64,000 bases of DNA from Eukaryota sp. TZLM1-RC (Eukaryota; Metamonada: BaSk clade), in NCBI GenBank assembly GCA_040285825.1, contig JAUPSS010000001.1, positions 3,224,001 to 3,288,000 on the forward strand. Direction: 5' to 3'. The translations under genes were made by a program, and so were the position numbers. Positions within the stretch are counted from its first letter, which is position 1. Each line of letters opens with the position of its first letter. The notes under the pieces were generated by a model, which did no database searches, had not been told where the DNA came from, and worked only from the letters and a program-made list of their open reading frames with translations. Positions 53,314 through 64,000 of this stretch are shown here, piece after piece.

Positions 53314-54047
53314 CTACATTTCATGGTCACTTATGGGATGTTTGGGTTTTTCAAAGCAGGGTTGATCAGTACCGTGGCAAACCATGGGATCTTGCCAGAA
53401 CTTACAGTAGCTGCAGGGAGGACAGAAGTGCTTAGGAGTCCACTTGAGACACCAATCAGGAAGCTTGATGACCATTTTTTGATCAGTGTGAACAGGAGGT
53501 TTGCCATCTTCAAGATTGAGCTTCATTTCAAGACATTCAGTGTTCTTTGGATCAATTCTGATAATGCCCTTCCAATGACGTTGGAATCCAGGTCTAGAAA
53601 GCCACATATGAACTTCATCCTTTTCAGAAATGGTGCCGGTAACTTTCCACCAGAAGCCCTGGGCCCACATGGTTCCATGGAAGGATCCCTTACCATCGGC
53701 AAAGATTTGAGCAGTAACAGGCCATTTACGAATTAATTGTCCCTTAGGTCCAAATTCGTACTTATCACCAGACCATCCCCCATGACCAGTAAGAACATCA
53801 AAGCGACGATCAGACCAGGGGTATCTAGGGCAAATGGGTCTTCCATCACAAGGGATATCGAGGTGTTGGCATACAGGGGGATCTTGCCAGACTTTGCAGT
53901 AGGAATCTTCCCTAAAAAATTGGCAAAGTTCATCACCTTTCATTGGTCTTTCATGACCAGAATGAAGTTCAACTGCTAGAACAGCAACAGTAATTGTAAG
54001 GCTATGGTTAAATCAAATTCCATGGCATACAAGACAAGTAGCTTCAT
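53314..54047 (-). CDS. Secreted cysteine-containing protein, array copy 2
   Basis: Exons 54047-54031 and 54001-53314 encode 234 residues with the intron unchanged at 54030-54002. It differs from copy 1 at NTECLEMKLNLED, which adds one Cys in the core-to-tail linker. Its upstream spacer (tgctaggtttaaattg) is nearly identical to that of copy 6. Confidence 0.85.
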
Positions 54048-54916
54048 CGTGATCCAGAGAAGTGGAGCTTTTGGTTAATGGCGTTTTTGTACTGTGCTGT
54101 AGTCTTACTGTAGTCTCTGTTTACAGTAGGATCGACTTTACAGTTGAGCTCTACTACGAGCTTTTGATTGGGCAAATTGTATGCTAGGTTTAAATTGTTT
54201 TACATGTTTTTAACAGTTGTTTTTCGGCTTTATTTGAGTTTTTTTGTGATTAACCACTCATTATGAATTCAACTTTAGTATTTTTAACTAAAATTGTTGT
54301 TGTTTTCTTTAGAATGGTCATTATTTGGTAGAATTGATCACGACTTGGTAATTTTTAGCAAGAATCTCTTGGTGTGTTTCAAAAGTTTTTTCTTGCCCCA
54401 TCCAGTGTTTCAATGTTTTCTATTTCCAGGAAAAAGTAAACCTAATTTCGTGGAGAATGGTAACTATATTAAAGAAATGGTCAAGATCGACCAATAAGCG
54501 TGATTTTACTGCAAGTTAAATGACATTTGTTTGAAACAGGAAATAAAAAAACCAAACATTAAGGACCCTTGCCAATGGAACTTTGTTGAAAACTGGGTTG
54601 GCGATCAAACTACCCACAGCTACGTGACTCAATAATACATACCCTCAACTCTTTGATTAAGCTAATTACAACGTCCATTTGCAACCAAGAGCTACACTTT
54701 CAAGAAATGAGTGGATGCACTAACCTCCATAAACGTGAAGCACATGAATCAACTTTAATCACAGTCGTGCTTCAACAGCAAGGAGCACTTATTGCTACAT
54801 ATAGTTTCTCAAAAGTTCCCTCATCATTGAAGCACTTTAGTACTTTTGTTCCCATTCACCCACTTTCATACATAAACAATCATTATTCACTCTTTTTATT
54901 CAAAATCATGCTCAGA

Positions 54917-55650
54917 CTACATTTCATGGTCACTAATGAGATGTTTGGGTTTTTCAAAGCAGGGTTGATCAGTACCGTGGCAAACCATGGGATCTTGCCA
55001 GAACTTACAGTAGCTGCAGGGAGGACAGAAGTGCTTAGGAGTCCACTTGAGACACCAATCAGGAAGCTTGATGACCATTTTTTGATCAGTGTGAACAGGA
55101 GGTTTGCCATCTTCAAGATTGAACTTCATTTCAAGATATTCAGTGTTCTTTGGATCAATTCTGATAATGCCCTTCCAATGACGTTGGAATCCAGGTCTAG
55201 AAAGCCACATATGAACTTCATCCTTTTCAGAAATGGTGCCGGTAACTTTCCACCAGAAGCCCTGGGCCCACATGGTTCCATGGAAGGATCCCTTACCATC
55301 AGCAAAGATTTGAGCAGTAACAGGCCATTTACGAATTAATTGTCCCTTAGGTCCAAATTCGTACTTATCACCAGACCATCCCCCATGACCAGTAAGAACA
55401 TCAAAGCGACGATCAGACCAGGGGTATCTAGGGCAAATGGGTCTTCCATCACAAGGGATATCGAGGTGTTGGCATACAGGGGGATCTTGCCAGACTTTGC
55501 AGTAGGAATCTTCCCTAAAAAATTGGCAAAGTTCATCACCTTTCATTGGTCTTTCATGACCAGAATGAAGTTTAACTGCTAGAACAGCAACAGTAATTGT
55601 AAGGCTATGGTTAAATCAAATTCCATGGCATACAAGACAAGTAGCTTCAT
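54917..55650 (-). CDS. Secreted cysteine-containing protein, array copy 3
   Basis: Exons 55650-55634 and 55604-54917 encode 234 residues. Distinguishing text is EYLEMKFNLED and the tail PKHLISDHEM (Leu for Pro), the latter shared only with copy 7. The reading frame and intron are intact. Confidence 0.85.
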
Positions 55651-56517
55651 CGTGATCCAGAGAAGTGGGGCTTTTTTGGTTAATGGCGTTTTTGTACTGT
55701 GCTGTAGTCTTACTGTAGTCTCTGTTTACAGTAGGATCGACTTTACAGTTGAGCTCTACTACGAGCTTTTGATTGGGCATAATGTCTGCATTGTTTAAAT
55801 TGTTTTACATGTTTTAACAGTTGTTTTCGGCTTTATTCGAGTGTTTGTGATAAACCACTCATTAATAATTCAACTTTACTATTTTTAACTAAAATTGTTG
55901 TTGTTTTCTTTAGAATGGTCATTATTTGGGAGAATTGATCAAGAGTTGGTAATTATTAGCAAGAATCTTTTGGTGTGTTTCAAAAGTTTTTTTTCTTGCC
56001 CCCTCCAGTGTTTCAATGTCTTTTATTTTTAGGAAAAAGTAAACCTAATTTCGTGGAAAATGGTAACTGTATTAAAGAAATCTTCAAGATCGACCAATAA
56101 GTGTGATTTAACTGCAAGTTAAATGACATTTGTTTGAAACAGGAAATAAATAAACCAAACATTAAGGACCCTTGCCAATGGAACTGTGTTGAATACTGGG
56201 TTGGTGATCAAACCACCCAAAGCTACGTGACTTAATAATACATACACAAACTTTTTGATTAAGCTTATTACAACCTCCATTTGCAACCAAGAGCTGCACT
56301 TTCAAGAAATGATTGGATGCAGTAACCTCCACAAACGTGAATACATGAACCAGCTTGAATCACAGTCGTGTTTCAACAGCAAAGACCACTTATTGCTAAA
56401 AATAGTTTCTCAAAAGTTCCCTCATCATTGAAGCACTTTAGTATTTTTGTTCCCATTCACACACTATCATACATAAAAAATTATTATTCACTCTATTTAT
56501 TCAAACTCTTGCTCACA

Positions 56518-57251
56518 CTACATTTCGTGGTCACTAATGGGATGTTTGGGTTTTTCAAAGCAAGGTTGATCAGTACCGTGGCAAACCATTGGATCTTGCC
56601 AGAACTTGCAGTAGCTGCAGGGAGGACAGAAGTGCTTAGGAGTCCACTTGAGACACCAATCGGGAAGCTTGATGACCATTTTTTGATCAGTGTGAACAGG
56701 AGGTTTGCCATCTTCAAGATTGAGGTTCATTTCAAGATATTCAGTGTTCTTTGGATCAATTCTGATAATACCCTTCCAATGACGTTGGAATCCAGGTCTA
56801 GAAAGCCACATATGAACTTCATCCTTTTCAGAAATGGTGCCGGTAACTTTCCACCAGAAGCCCTGGGCCCACATGGTTCCATGGAAGGATCCCTTACCAT
56901 CGGCAAAGATTTGAGCAGTAACAGGCCATTTACGAATTAATTGTCCTTTTGGTCCAAATTCGTACTTATCACCAGACCATCCCCCATGACCAGTAAGAAC
57001 ATCAAAACGACGATCAGACCAGGGGTATCTAGGGCAGATGGGTCTTCCATCACAAGGGATATCGAGGTGTTGGCATACAGGGGGATCTTGCCAGACCTTG
57101 CAGTAGGAATCTTCCCTAAAAAATTGGCAAATTTCATCACCCTTCATTGGTCTTTCATGACCAGAATGAAGTTCAACTGCTAGAACAGCAACAGTAATTG
57201 TAAGGCTATGGTTAAATCAAATTCCATGGCATACAAGACAAGTAGCTTCAT
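56518..57251 (-). CDS. Secreted cysteine-containing protein, array copy 4
   Basis: Exons 57251-57235 and 57205-56518 encode 234 residues. It reads KGDEICQ (Ile for Leu) and EYLEMNLNLED. Silent changes (for example ccttttggtcc in place of cccttaggtcc) are shared with copies 5, 7 and 8 and define a second sequence type within the array. Confidence 0.85.
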
Positions 57252-58112
57252 CGTGATCCAGAGAAGTGGAGATTTTTTGGTTTATGGCGTTTTTGTACTG
57301 TGCTGTAGTCTTACTGTAGTTTCTGTTTACAGTAGGATCGACTTTACAGTTGAGCTCTTCTACAAGCTTTTGATTGGGCAAATTGTCTGCATTGTTTCAA
57401 TTGTTTTACATGTTTTAACAGTTGTTTTCGGCTTTATTTGAGTTTTTGTGATTAACCACTCGTTATTAATTCAACTTTAGTCTTTTTAACTAAAATTGTT
57501 GTTTTTTTGAATGGTCATTATTTGGTAGAATTGATCACGAGTTGGTAATTTTTAGCAAGATTCTCTTGGTGTGCTTCAAAAGTATTTTCCTTGCCCCCTC
57601 CAGTGTTTCAATGTCTTTTATTTTTAGGAAAAAGTAAACCTAATTTCGTGGAAAATGGTAACTGTATTAAAGAAATCTTCAAGATCGACCAATAAGTGTG
57701 ATTTAACTGCAAGTTAAATGACATTTGTTTGAAGCAGGAAATAAATAAACCAAACATTAAGGACCCTTGCCAATGGAACTGTGTTGAATACTGGGTTGGT
57801 GATCAAACCACCCAAAGCTACGTGACTTAATAATACATACACAAACTTTTTGATTAAGCTTATTACAACCTCCATTTGCAACCAAGAGCTGCACTTTCAA
57901 GAAATGATTGGATGCAGTAACCTCCACAAACGTGAATACATGAACCAGCTTGAATCACAGTCGTGTTTCAACAGCAAAGACCACTTATTGCTAAAAATAG
58001 TTTCTCAAAAGTTCCCTCATCATTGAAGCACTTTAGTATTTTTGTTCCCATTCACACACTATCATACATAAAAAATCATTATTCACTCTATTTATTCAAA
58101 CTCTTGCTCACA

Positions 58113-58845
58113 CTACATTTCGTGGTCACTAATGGGATGTTTGGGTTTTTCAAAGCAAGGTTGATCAGTACCGTGGCAAACCATTGGATCTTGCCAGAAC
58201 TTGCAGTAGCTGCAGGGAGGACAGAAGTGCTTAGGAGTCCACTTGAGACACCAATCGGGAAGCTTGATGACCATTTTTTGATCAGTGTGAACAGGAGGTT
58301 TGCCATCTTCAAGATTGAGGTTCATTTCAAGATATTCAGTGTTCTTTGGATCAATTCTGATAATACCCTTCCAATGACGTTGGAATCCAGGTCTAGAAAG
58401 CCACATATGAACTTCATCCTTTTCAGAAATGGTGCCGGTAACTTTCCACCAGAAGCCCTGGGCCCACATGGTTCCATGGAAGGATCCCTTACCATCGGCA
58501 AAGATTTGAGCAGTAACAGGCCATTTACGAATTAATTGTCCTTTTGGTCCAAATTCGTACTTATCACCAGACCATCCCCCATGACCAGTAAGAACATCAA
58601 AACGACGATCAGACCAGGGGTATCTAGGGCAGATGGGTCTTCCATCACAAGGGATATCGAGGTGTTGGCATACAGGGGATCTTGCCAGACCTTGCAGTAG
58701 GAATCTTCCCTAAAAAATTGGCAAAGTTCATCACCCTTCATTGGTCTTTCATGACCAGAATGAAGTTCAACTGCTAGAACAGCAACAGTAATTGTAAGGC
58801 TATGGTTAAATCAAATTCCATGGCATACAAGACAAGTAGCTTCAT
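58113..58845 (-). pseudogene. Array copy 5, frameshifted
   Basis: One G is missing from a five-G run at about 58674-58678 (plus strand), in the codons for WQDPP. The signal peptide and first ~45 residues are intact. The frame then shifts and ends near 58532, and the downstream codons remain undamaged. The intron (58828-58800) is intact. The lesion is in a homopolymer, so a sequencing or assembly slip is possible. Confidence 0.8.
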
Positions 58846-59710
58846 CGTGATCCAGAGAAGTGGAGATTTTTTTGGTTTATGGCGTTTTTTGTACTGTGCT
58901 GTAGTCTTACTGTAGTTTCTGTTTACAGTAGGATCGACTTTACAGTTGAGCTCTTCTACAAGCTTTTGATTGGGCAAATTGTCTGCATTGTTTCAATTGT
59001 TTTACATGTTTTAACAGTTGTTTTCGGCTTTATTTGAGTTTTTGTGATTAACCACTCGTTATTAATTCAACTTTAGTCTTTTTTTAACTAAAATTGTTGT
59101 TTTTTTGAATGGTCATTATTTGGTAGAATTGATCACGAGTTGGTAATTTTTAGCAAGATTCTCTTGGTGTGCTTCAAAAGTATTTTCCTTGCCCCCTCCA
59201 GTGTTTCAATGTCTTTTATTTTTAGGAAAAAGTAAACCTAATTTCGTGGAAAATGGTAACTGTATTAAAGAAATCTTCAAGATCGACCAATAAGTGTGAT
59301 TTAACTGCAAGTTAAATGACATTTGTTTGAAACAGGAAATAAATAAACCAAACATTAAGGACCCTTGCCAATGGAACTGTGTTGAATACTGGGTTGGTGA
59401 TCAAACCACCCAAAGCTACGTGACTTAATAATACATACACAAACTTTTTGATTAAGCTTATTACAACCTCCATTTGCAACCAAGAGCTGCACTTTCAAGA
59501 AATGATTGGATGCAGTAACCTCCACAAACGTGAATACATGAACCAACTTGAATCACAGTCGTGTTTCAACAGCAAAGACCACTTATTGCTAAAAATAGTT
59601 TCTCAAAAGTTCCCTCATCATTGAAGCACTTTAGTATTTTTGTTCCCATTCACACACTATCATACATAAAAAATCATTATTCACTCTATTTATTCAAACT
59701 CTTGCTCACA

Positions 59711-60447
59711 CTACATTTCATGGTCACTAATGGGATGTTTGGGTTTTTCAAAGCAAGGTTGATCAGTACCGTGGCAAACCATTGGATCTTGCCAGAACTT
59801 GCAGTAGCTGCAGGGAGGACAGAAGTGCTTAGGAGTCCACTTGAGACACCAATCAGGAAGCTTGATGACCATTTTTTGATCAGTGTGAACAGGAGGTTTG
59901 CCATCTTCAAGATTGAGCTTCATTTCAAGATATTCAGTGTTCTTTGGATCAATTCTGATAATGCCCTTCCAATGACGTTGGAATCCAGGTCTAGAAAGCC
60001 ACATATGAACTTCATCCTTTTCAGAAATGGTGCCGGTAACTTTCCACCAGAAGCCCTGGGCCCACATGGTTCCATGGAAGGATCCCTTACCATCGGCAAA
60101 GATTTGAGCAGTAACAGGCCATTTACGAATTAATTGTCCCTTTTTAGGTCCAAATTCGTACTTATCACCAGACCATCCCCCATGACCAGTAAGAACATCA
60201 AAGCGACGATCAGACCAGGGGTATCTAGGGCAAATGGGTCTTCCATCACAAGGGATATCGAGGTGTTGGCATACAGGGGATCTTGCCAGACCTTTGCAGT
60301 AGGAATCTTCCCTAAAAAATTGGCAAAGTTCATCACCTTTCATTGGTCTTTCATGACCAGAATGAAGTTCAACTGCTAGAACAGCAACAGTAATTGTAAG
60401 GCTATGGTTAAATCAAATTCCATGGCATACAAGACAAGTAGCTTCAT
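59711..60447 (-). CDS. Secreted cysteine-containing protein, array copy 6, with compensated frame changes
   Basis: Exons 60447-60431 and 60401-59711 encode 235 residues. A one-base loss in the same G run as copy 5 is offset by an extra T 16 bases away, so KVWQDPP becomes KGLARSP and the frame is kept. A second change adds three T in a run and inserts one Lys (GPKKGQL). All changes sit in homopolymers, so read errors are a real alternative. All Cys are retained. Confidence 0.75.
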
Positions 60448-61314
60448 CGTGATCCAGAGAAGTGGAGCTTTTGGTTAATGGCGTTTTTGTACTGTGCTGT
60501 AGTCTTACTGTAGTCTCTGTTTACAGTAGGATCGACTTTACAGTTGAGCTCTACTACGAGCTTTTGATTGGGCAAATTGTATGCTAGGTTTAAATTGTTT
60601 TACATGTTTTAACAGTTGTTTTCGGCTTTATTTGAGTTTTTGTGATTAACCACTCATTATGAATTCAACTTTAGTATTTTTAACTAAAATTGTTGTTGTT
60701 TTCTTTAGAATGGTCATTATTTGGTAGAATTGATCACGACTTGGTAATTTTTAGCAAGAATCTCTTGGTGTGTTTCAAAAGTTTTTTCTTGCCCCATCCA
60801 GTGTTTCAATGTTTTCTATTTCCAGGAAAAAGTAAACCTAATTTCGTGGAGAATGGTAACTATATTAAAGAAATGGTCAAGATCGACCAATAAGCGTGAT
60901 TTTACTGCAAGTTAAATGACATTTGTTTGAAACAGGAAATAAAAAAACCAAACATTAAGGACCCTTGCCAATGGAACTTTGTTGAAAACTGGGTTGGCGA
61001 TCAAACTACCCACAGCTACGTGACTCAATAATACATACCCTCAAACTCTTTTGATTAAGCTAATTACAACGTCCATTTGCAACCAAGAGCTACACTTTCA
61101 AGAAATGAGTGGATGCACTAACCTCCACAAACGTGAAGCACATGAATCAACTTTAATCACAGTCGTGCTTCAACAGCAAGGAGCACTTATTGCTACATAT
61201 AGTTTCTCAAAAGTTCCCTCATCATTGAAGCACTTTAGTACTTTTGTTCCCATTCACCCACTTTCATACATAAACAATCATTATTCACTCTTTTTATTCA
61301 AAATCATGCTCAGA

Positions 61315-62048
61315 CTACATTTCATGGTCACTAATGAGATGTTTGGGTTTTTCAAAGCAGGGTTGATCAGTACCGTGGCAAACCATGGGATCTTGCCAGA
61401 ACTTACAGTAGCTGCAGGGAGGACAGAAGTGCTTAGGAGTCCACTTGAGACACCAATCAGGAAGCTTGATGACCATTTTTTGATCAGTGTGAACAGGAGG
61501 TTTGCCATCTTCAAGATTGAGGTTCATTTCAAGATATTCAGTGTTCTTTGGATCAATTCTGATAATACCCTTCCAATGACGTTGGAATCCAGGTCTAGAA
61601 AGCCACATATGAACTTCATCCTTTTCAGAAATGGTGCCGGTAACTTTCCACCAGAAGCCCTGGGCCCACATGGTTCCATGGAAGGATCCCTTACCATCGG
61701 CAAAGATTTGAGCAGTAACAGGCCATTTACGAATTAATTGTCCTTTTGGTCCAAATTCGTACTTATCACCAGACCATCCCCCATGACCAGTAAGAACATC
61801 AAAACGACGATCAGACCAGGGGTATCTAGGGCAGATGGGTCTTCCATCACAAGGGATATCGAGGTGTTGGCATACAGGGGGATCTTGCCAGACCTTGCAG
61901 TAGGAATCTTCCCTAAAAAATTGGCAAAGTTCATCACCCTTCATTGGTCTTTCATGACCAGAATGAAGTTCAACTGCTAGAACAGCAACAGTAATTGTAA
62001 GGCTATGGTTAAATCAAATTCCATGGCATACAAGACAAGTAGCTTCAT
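61315..62048 (-). CDS. Secreted cysteine-containing protein, array copy 7
   Basis: Exons 62048-62032 and 62002-61315 encode 234 residues. The 3' part and spacer match copy 3 (tail HLISDHEM), while the 5' part carries the copy 4/8 sequence type (EMNLNLED and the ccttttggtcc variant). The copy is therefore a mosaic, which points to unequal crossing over or gene conversion inside the array. Confidence 0.85.
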
Positions 62049-62910
62049 CGTGATCCAGAGAAGTGGAGATTTTTTGGTTTATGGCGTTTTTGTACTGTGC
62101 TGTAGTCTTACTGTAGTTTCTGTTTACAGTAGGATCGACTTTACAGTTGAGCTCTTCTACAAGCTTTTGATTGGGCAAATTGTCTGCATTGTTTCAATTG
62201 TTTTACATGTTTTAACAGTTGTTTTCGGCTTTATTTGAGTTTTTGTGATTGACCACTCGTTATTAATTCAACTTTAGTATTTTTAACTAAAATTGTTGTT
62301 TTTTTTGAATGGTCATTATTTGGTAGAATTGATCAAGAGTTGGTAATTATTAGCAAGATTCTCTTGGTGTGTTTCAAAAGTATTTTCCTTGCCTCATCCA
62401 GTGTTTCAATGTCTTTTATTTTTAGGAAAAAGTAAACCTAATTTCGTGGAAACTGGTAACTGTATTAAAGAAATCTTCAAGATCGACCAATAAGTGTGAT
62501 TTAACTGCAAGTTAAATGACATTTGTTTGAAACAGGAAATAAATAAACCAAACATTAAGGAGCCTTGCCAATGGAACTGTGTTGAATACTGGGTTGGTGA
62601 TCAAACCACCCAAAGCTACGTGATTTAATAATACATACACAAACTATTTGATTAAGCTTATTACAACCTCCATTTGCAACCAAGAGCTGCACTTTCAAGA
62701 AATGATTGGATGCAGTAACCTCCACAAACGTGAATACATGAACCAACTTGAATCACAGTCGTGTTTCAACAGCAAAGACCACTCTTTGCTAAAAATAGTT
62801 TCTCAAAAGTTCCCACATCATTGAAGCACTTTAGTATTTTTGTTCCCATTCACACACTATCATACATAAAAAATCATTATTCACTCTATTTATTCAAACT
62901 CTTGCTCACA

Positions 62911-63644
62911 CTACATTTCATGGTCACTAATGGGATGTTTGGGTTTTTCAAAGCAAGGTTGATCAGTACCGTGGCAAACCATTGGATCTTGCCAGAACTT
63001 GCAGTAGCTGCAGGGAGGACAGAAGTGCTTAGGAGTCCACTTGAGACACCAATCGGGAAGCTTGATGACCATTTTTTGATCAGTGTGAACAGGAGGTTTG
63101 CCATCTTCAAGATTGAGGTTCATTTCAAGATATTCAGTGTTCTTTGGATCAATTCTGATAATACCCTTCCAATGACGTTGGAATCCAGGTCTAGAAAGCC
63201 ACATATGAACTTCATCCTTTTCAGAAATGGTGCCGGTAACTTTCCACCAGAAGCCCTGGGCCCACATGGTTCCATGGAAGGATCCCTTACCATCGGCAAA
63301 GATTTGAGTAGTAACAGGCCATTTACGAATTAATTGTCCTTTTGGTCCAAATTCGTACTTATCACCAGACCATCCCCCATGACCAGTAAGAACATCAAAA
63401 CGACGATCAGACCAGGGGTATCTAGGGCAGATGGGTCTTCCATCACAAGGGATATCGAGGTGTTGGCATACAGGGGGATCTTGCCAGACCTTGCAGTAGG
63501 AATCTTCCCTAAAAAATTGGCAAAGTTCATCACCCTTCATTGGTCTTTCATGACCAGAATGAAGTTCAACTGCTAGAACAGCAACAGTAATTGTAAGGCT
63601 ATGGTTAAATCAAATTCCATGGCATACAAGACAAGTAGCTTCAT
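62911..63644 (-). CDS. Secreted cysteine-containing protein, array copy 8
   Basis: Exons 63644-63628 and 63598-62911 encode 234 residues. It is unique in WPVTTQIF (Thr for Ala). Its upstream spacer keeps the conserved promoter-like block but then leaves the array sequence near 63778, so this is the outermost unit on this side and may be the ancestral 5' end. Confidence 0.85.
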
Positions 63645-63917
63645 CGTGATCCAGAGAAGTGGGGTTTTTTTGGTTAATGGCGTTTTTGTACTGTGCTGTA
63701 GTCTTACTGTAGTCTCTGTTTACAGTAGGATCGACTTTACAGTTGAGCTCTACTACGAGCTTTTGATTGGGCAAATTGTGGTGTATTTTCAATATGTCAA
63801 AAAGATTTTGCTGCTTTATTGGATTTTTTGTGATACACCACTCATTATGAAATGAATTTCAGTACTTTGAACAAAAATTGATGATTTCTTTTGTTGTTTT
63901 GTGACGTTCTTTATCGG

Positions 63918-64000
63918 TGAACAGGACGTATTTCGCAAGTGTAATAATAATATTGATTGGAATGAACAAACAGCGGGGAACAGGTTTGTGAGGAAACACT
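63918..64000 (-). CDS. Partial second copy of the multi-pass membrane protein gene
   Basis: From gtgaacaggacg to the window end the sequence equals 34988-35070, inside the ORF at 34625-35497, with no mismatch seen. The encoded part falls in the hydrophobic region ending in ...KYVLFT. Left of 63918 similarity stops, so the copy lacks its C-terminal half here. It continues beyond the window on the minus strand and may be a truncated duplicate. Confidence 0.8.

Larger units (their letters stand above)
51690..63780 (-). repeat. Eight-unit head-to-tail tandem array, ~1.6 kb per unit
   Basis: The gene stops lie at 51711, 53314, 54917, 56518, 58113, 59711, 61315 and 62911, giving periods of 1603, 1603, 1601, 1595, 1598, 1604 and 1596 bases. 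Each unit has one minus-strand gene (about 735 bp with its intron) and about 870 bp of spacer. Spacers hold no other convincing gene. They share a T-rich segment, a block around aaaaagtaaacctaatttcgtgg and a block around gatgcactaacctccac. The array ends at about 63778, inside the spacer that follows copy 8, where similarity stops abruptly after gggcaaattgtg. Confidence 0.97.

Noticed and set aside
53164-53736. Long plus-strand ORFs (190-228 codons) repeated in each array unit
   Set aside because: They lie antisense to the secreted protein gene and copy its conservation. The sense strand has signal peptide, conserved Cys and consistent splicing; the antisense text has no domain, and its ends vary with spacer indels.
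51690-63780. CRISPR-like or satellite array
   Set aside because: Units are 1.6 kb, gene-bearing and eukaryotic; there are no short direct repeats with unique spacers.

Overview
The window comes from the nuclear genome of an AT-rich, unicellular, flagellum-bearing eukaryote with the standard stop codons. The evidence is very short GT-AG introns (27 to 38 nt), eukaryote-only genes (a DHX37-type DEAH helicase, a tuberin-like Rap/Ran-GAP protein, the ciliary WD40 protein CFAP52, RAD52, a TLDc protein) and nuclear tRNA-Leu genes with a long variable arm. TAA, TAG and TGA all end good genes. The lineage cannot be fixed from sequence alone.

Layout. 1-3.3 kb: a broken DDE (pogo-like) transposase and a truncated reverse transcriptase. 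3.4-6.4 kb: DHX37/Ecm16-like helicase. 6.7-16.5 kb: a graveyard of nested, 5'-truncated, oppositely oriented non-LTR retrotransposon pieces, a Ser/Pro-rich decayed ORF and a tRNA-Leu(TAA). 16.5-17.8 kb: a tandem B-box plus TLDc gene with a 29-nt intron. 18.3-24.4 kb: a small minus-strand gene with two proposed introns, facing away from a 1823-residue tuberin-like gene. 25.3 kb: a second, identical tRNA-Leu. 26.1-29.4 kb: the most complete retroelement (family B). 30.1-41.6 kb: a large inverted duplication carrying two nearly identical membrane-anchored subtilisin-like proteases, with two unknown membrane protein genes in the spacer. 41.7-46.4 kb: RAD52, CFAP52 and a HIT protein. 46.5-51.5 kb: more retroelement copies, including the best family A copy. 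51.7-63.8 kb: eight head-to-tail ~1.6 kb units, each with one copy of a secreted cysteine-containing protein gene whose signal peptide is assembled across a conserved 29-nt intron. The last 83 bases repeat part of the membrane protein gene seen at 35 kb.

How it fits together. The host genes are unrelated housekeeping, signalling and ciliary genes; no operon-like system is seen. The active themes are local duplication with sequence homogenisation (the protease pair, the eight-copy array and a second copy of a membrane protein gene) and repeated insertion of retroelements that carry a C-terminal zinc-binding motif and a putative restriction-like endonuclease. The points most worth checking are the tandem secreted-protein family, the tiny introns, the inverted protease duplication and the enrichment of the palindrome TGACGTCA inside host coding sequence.
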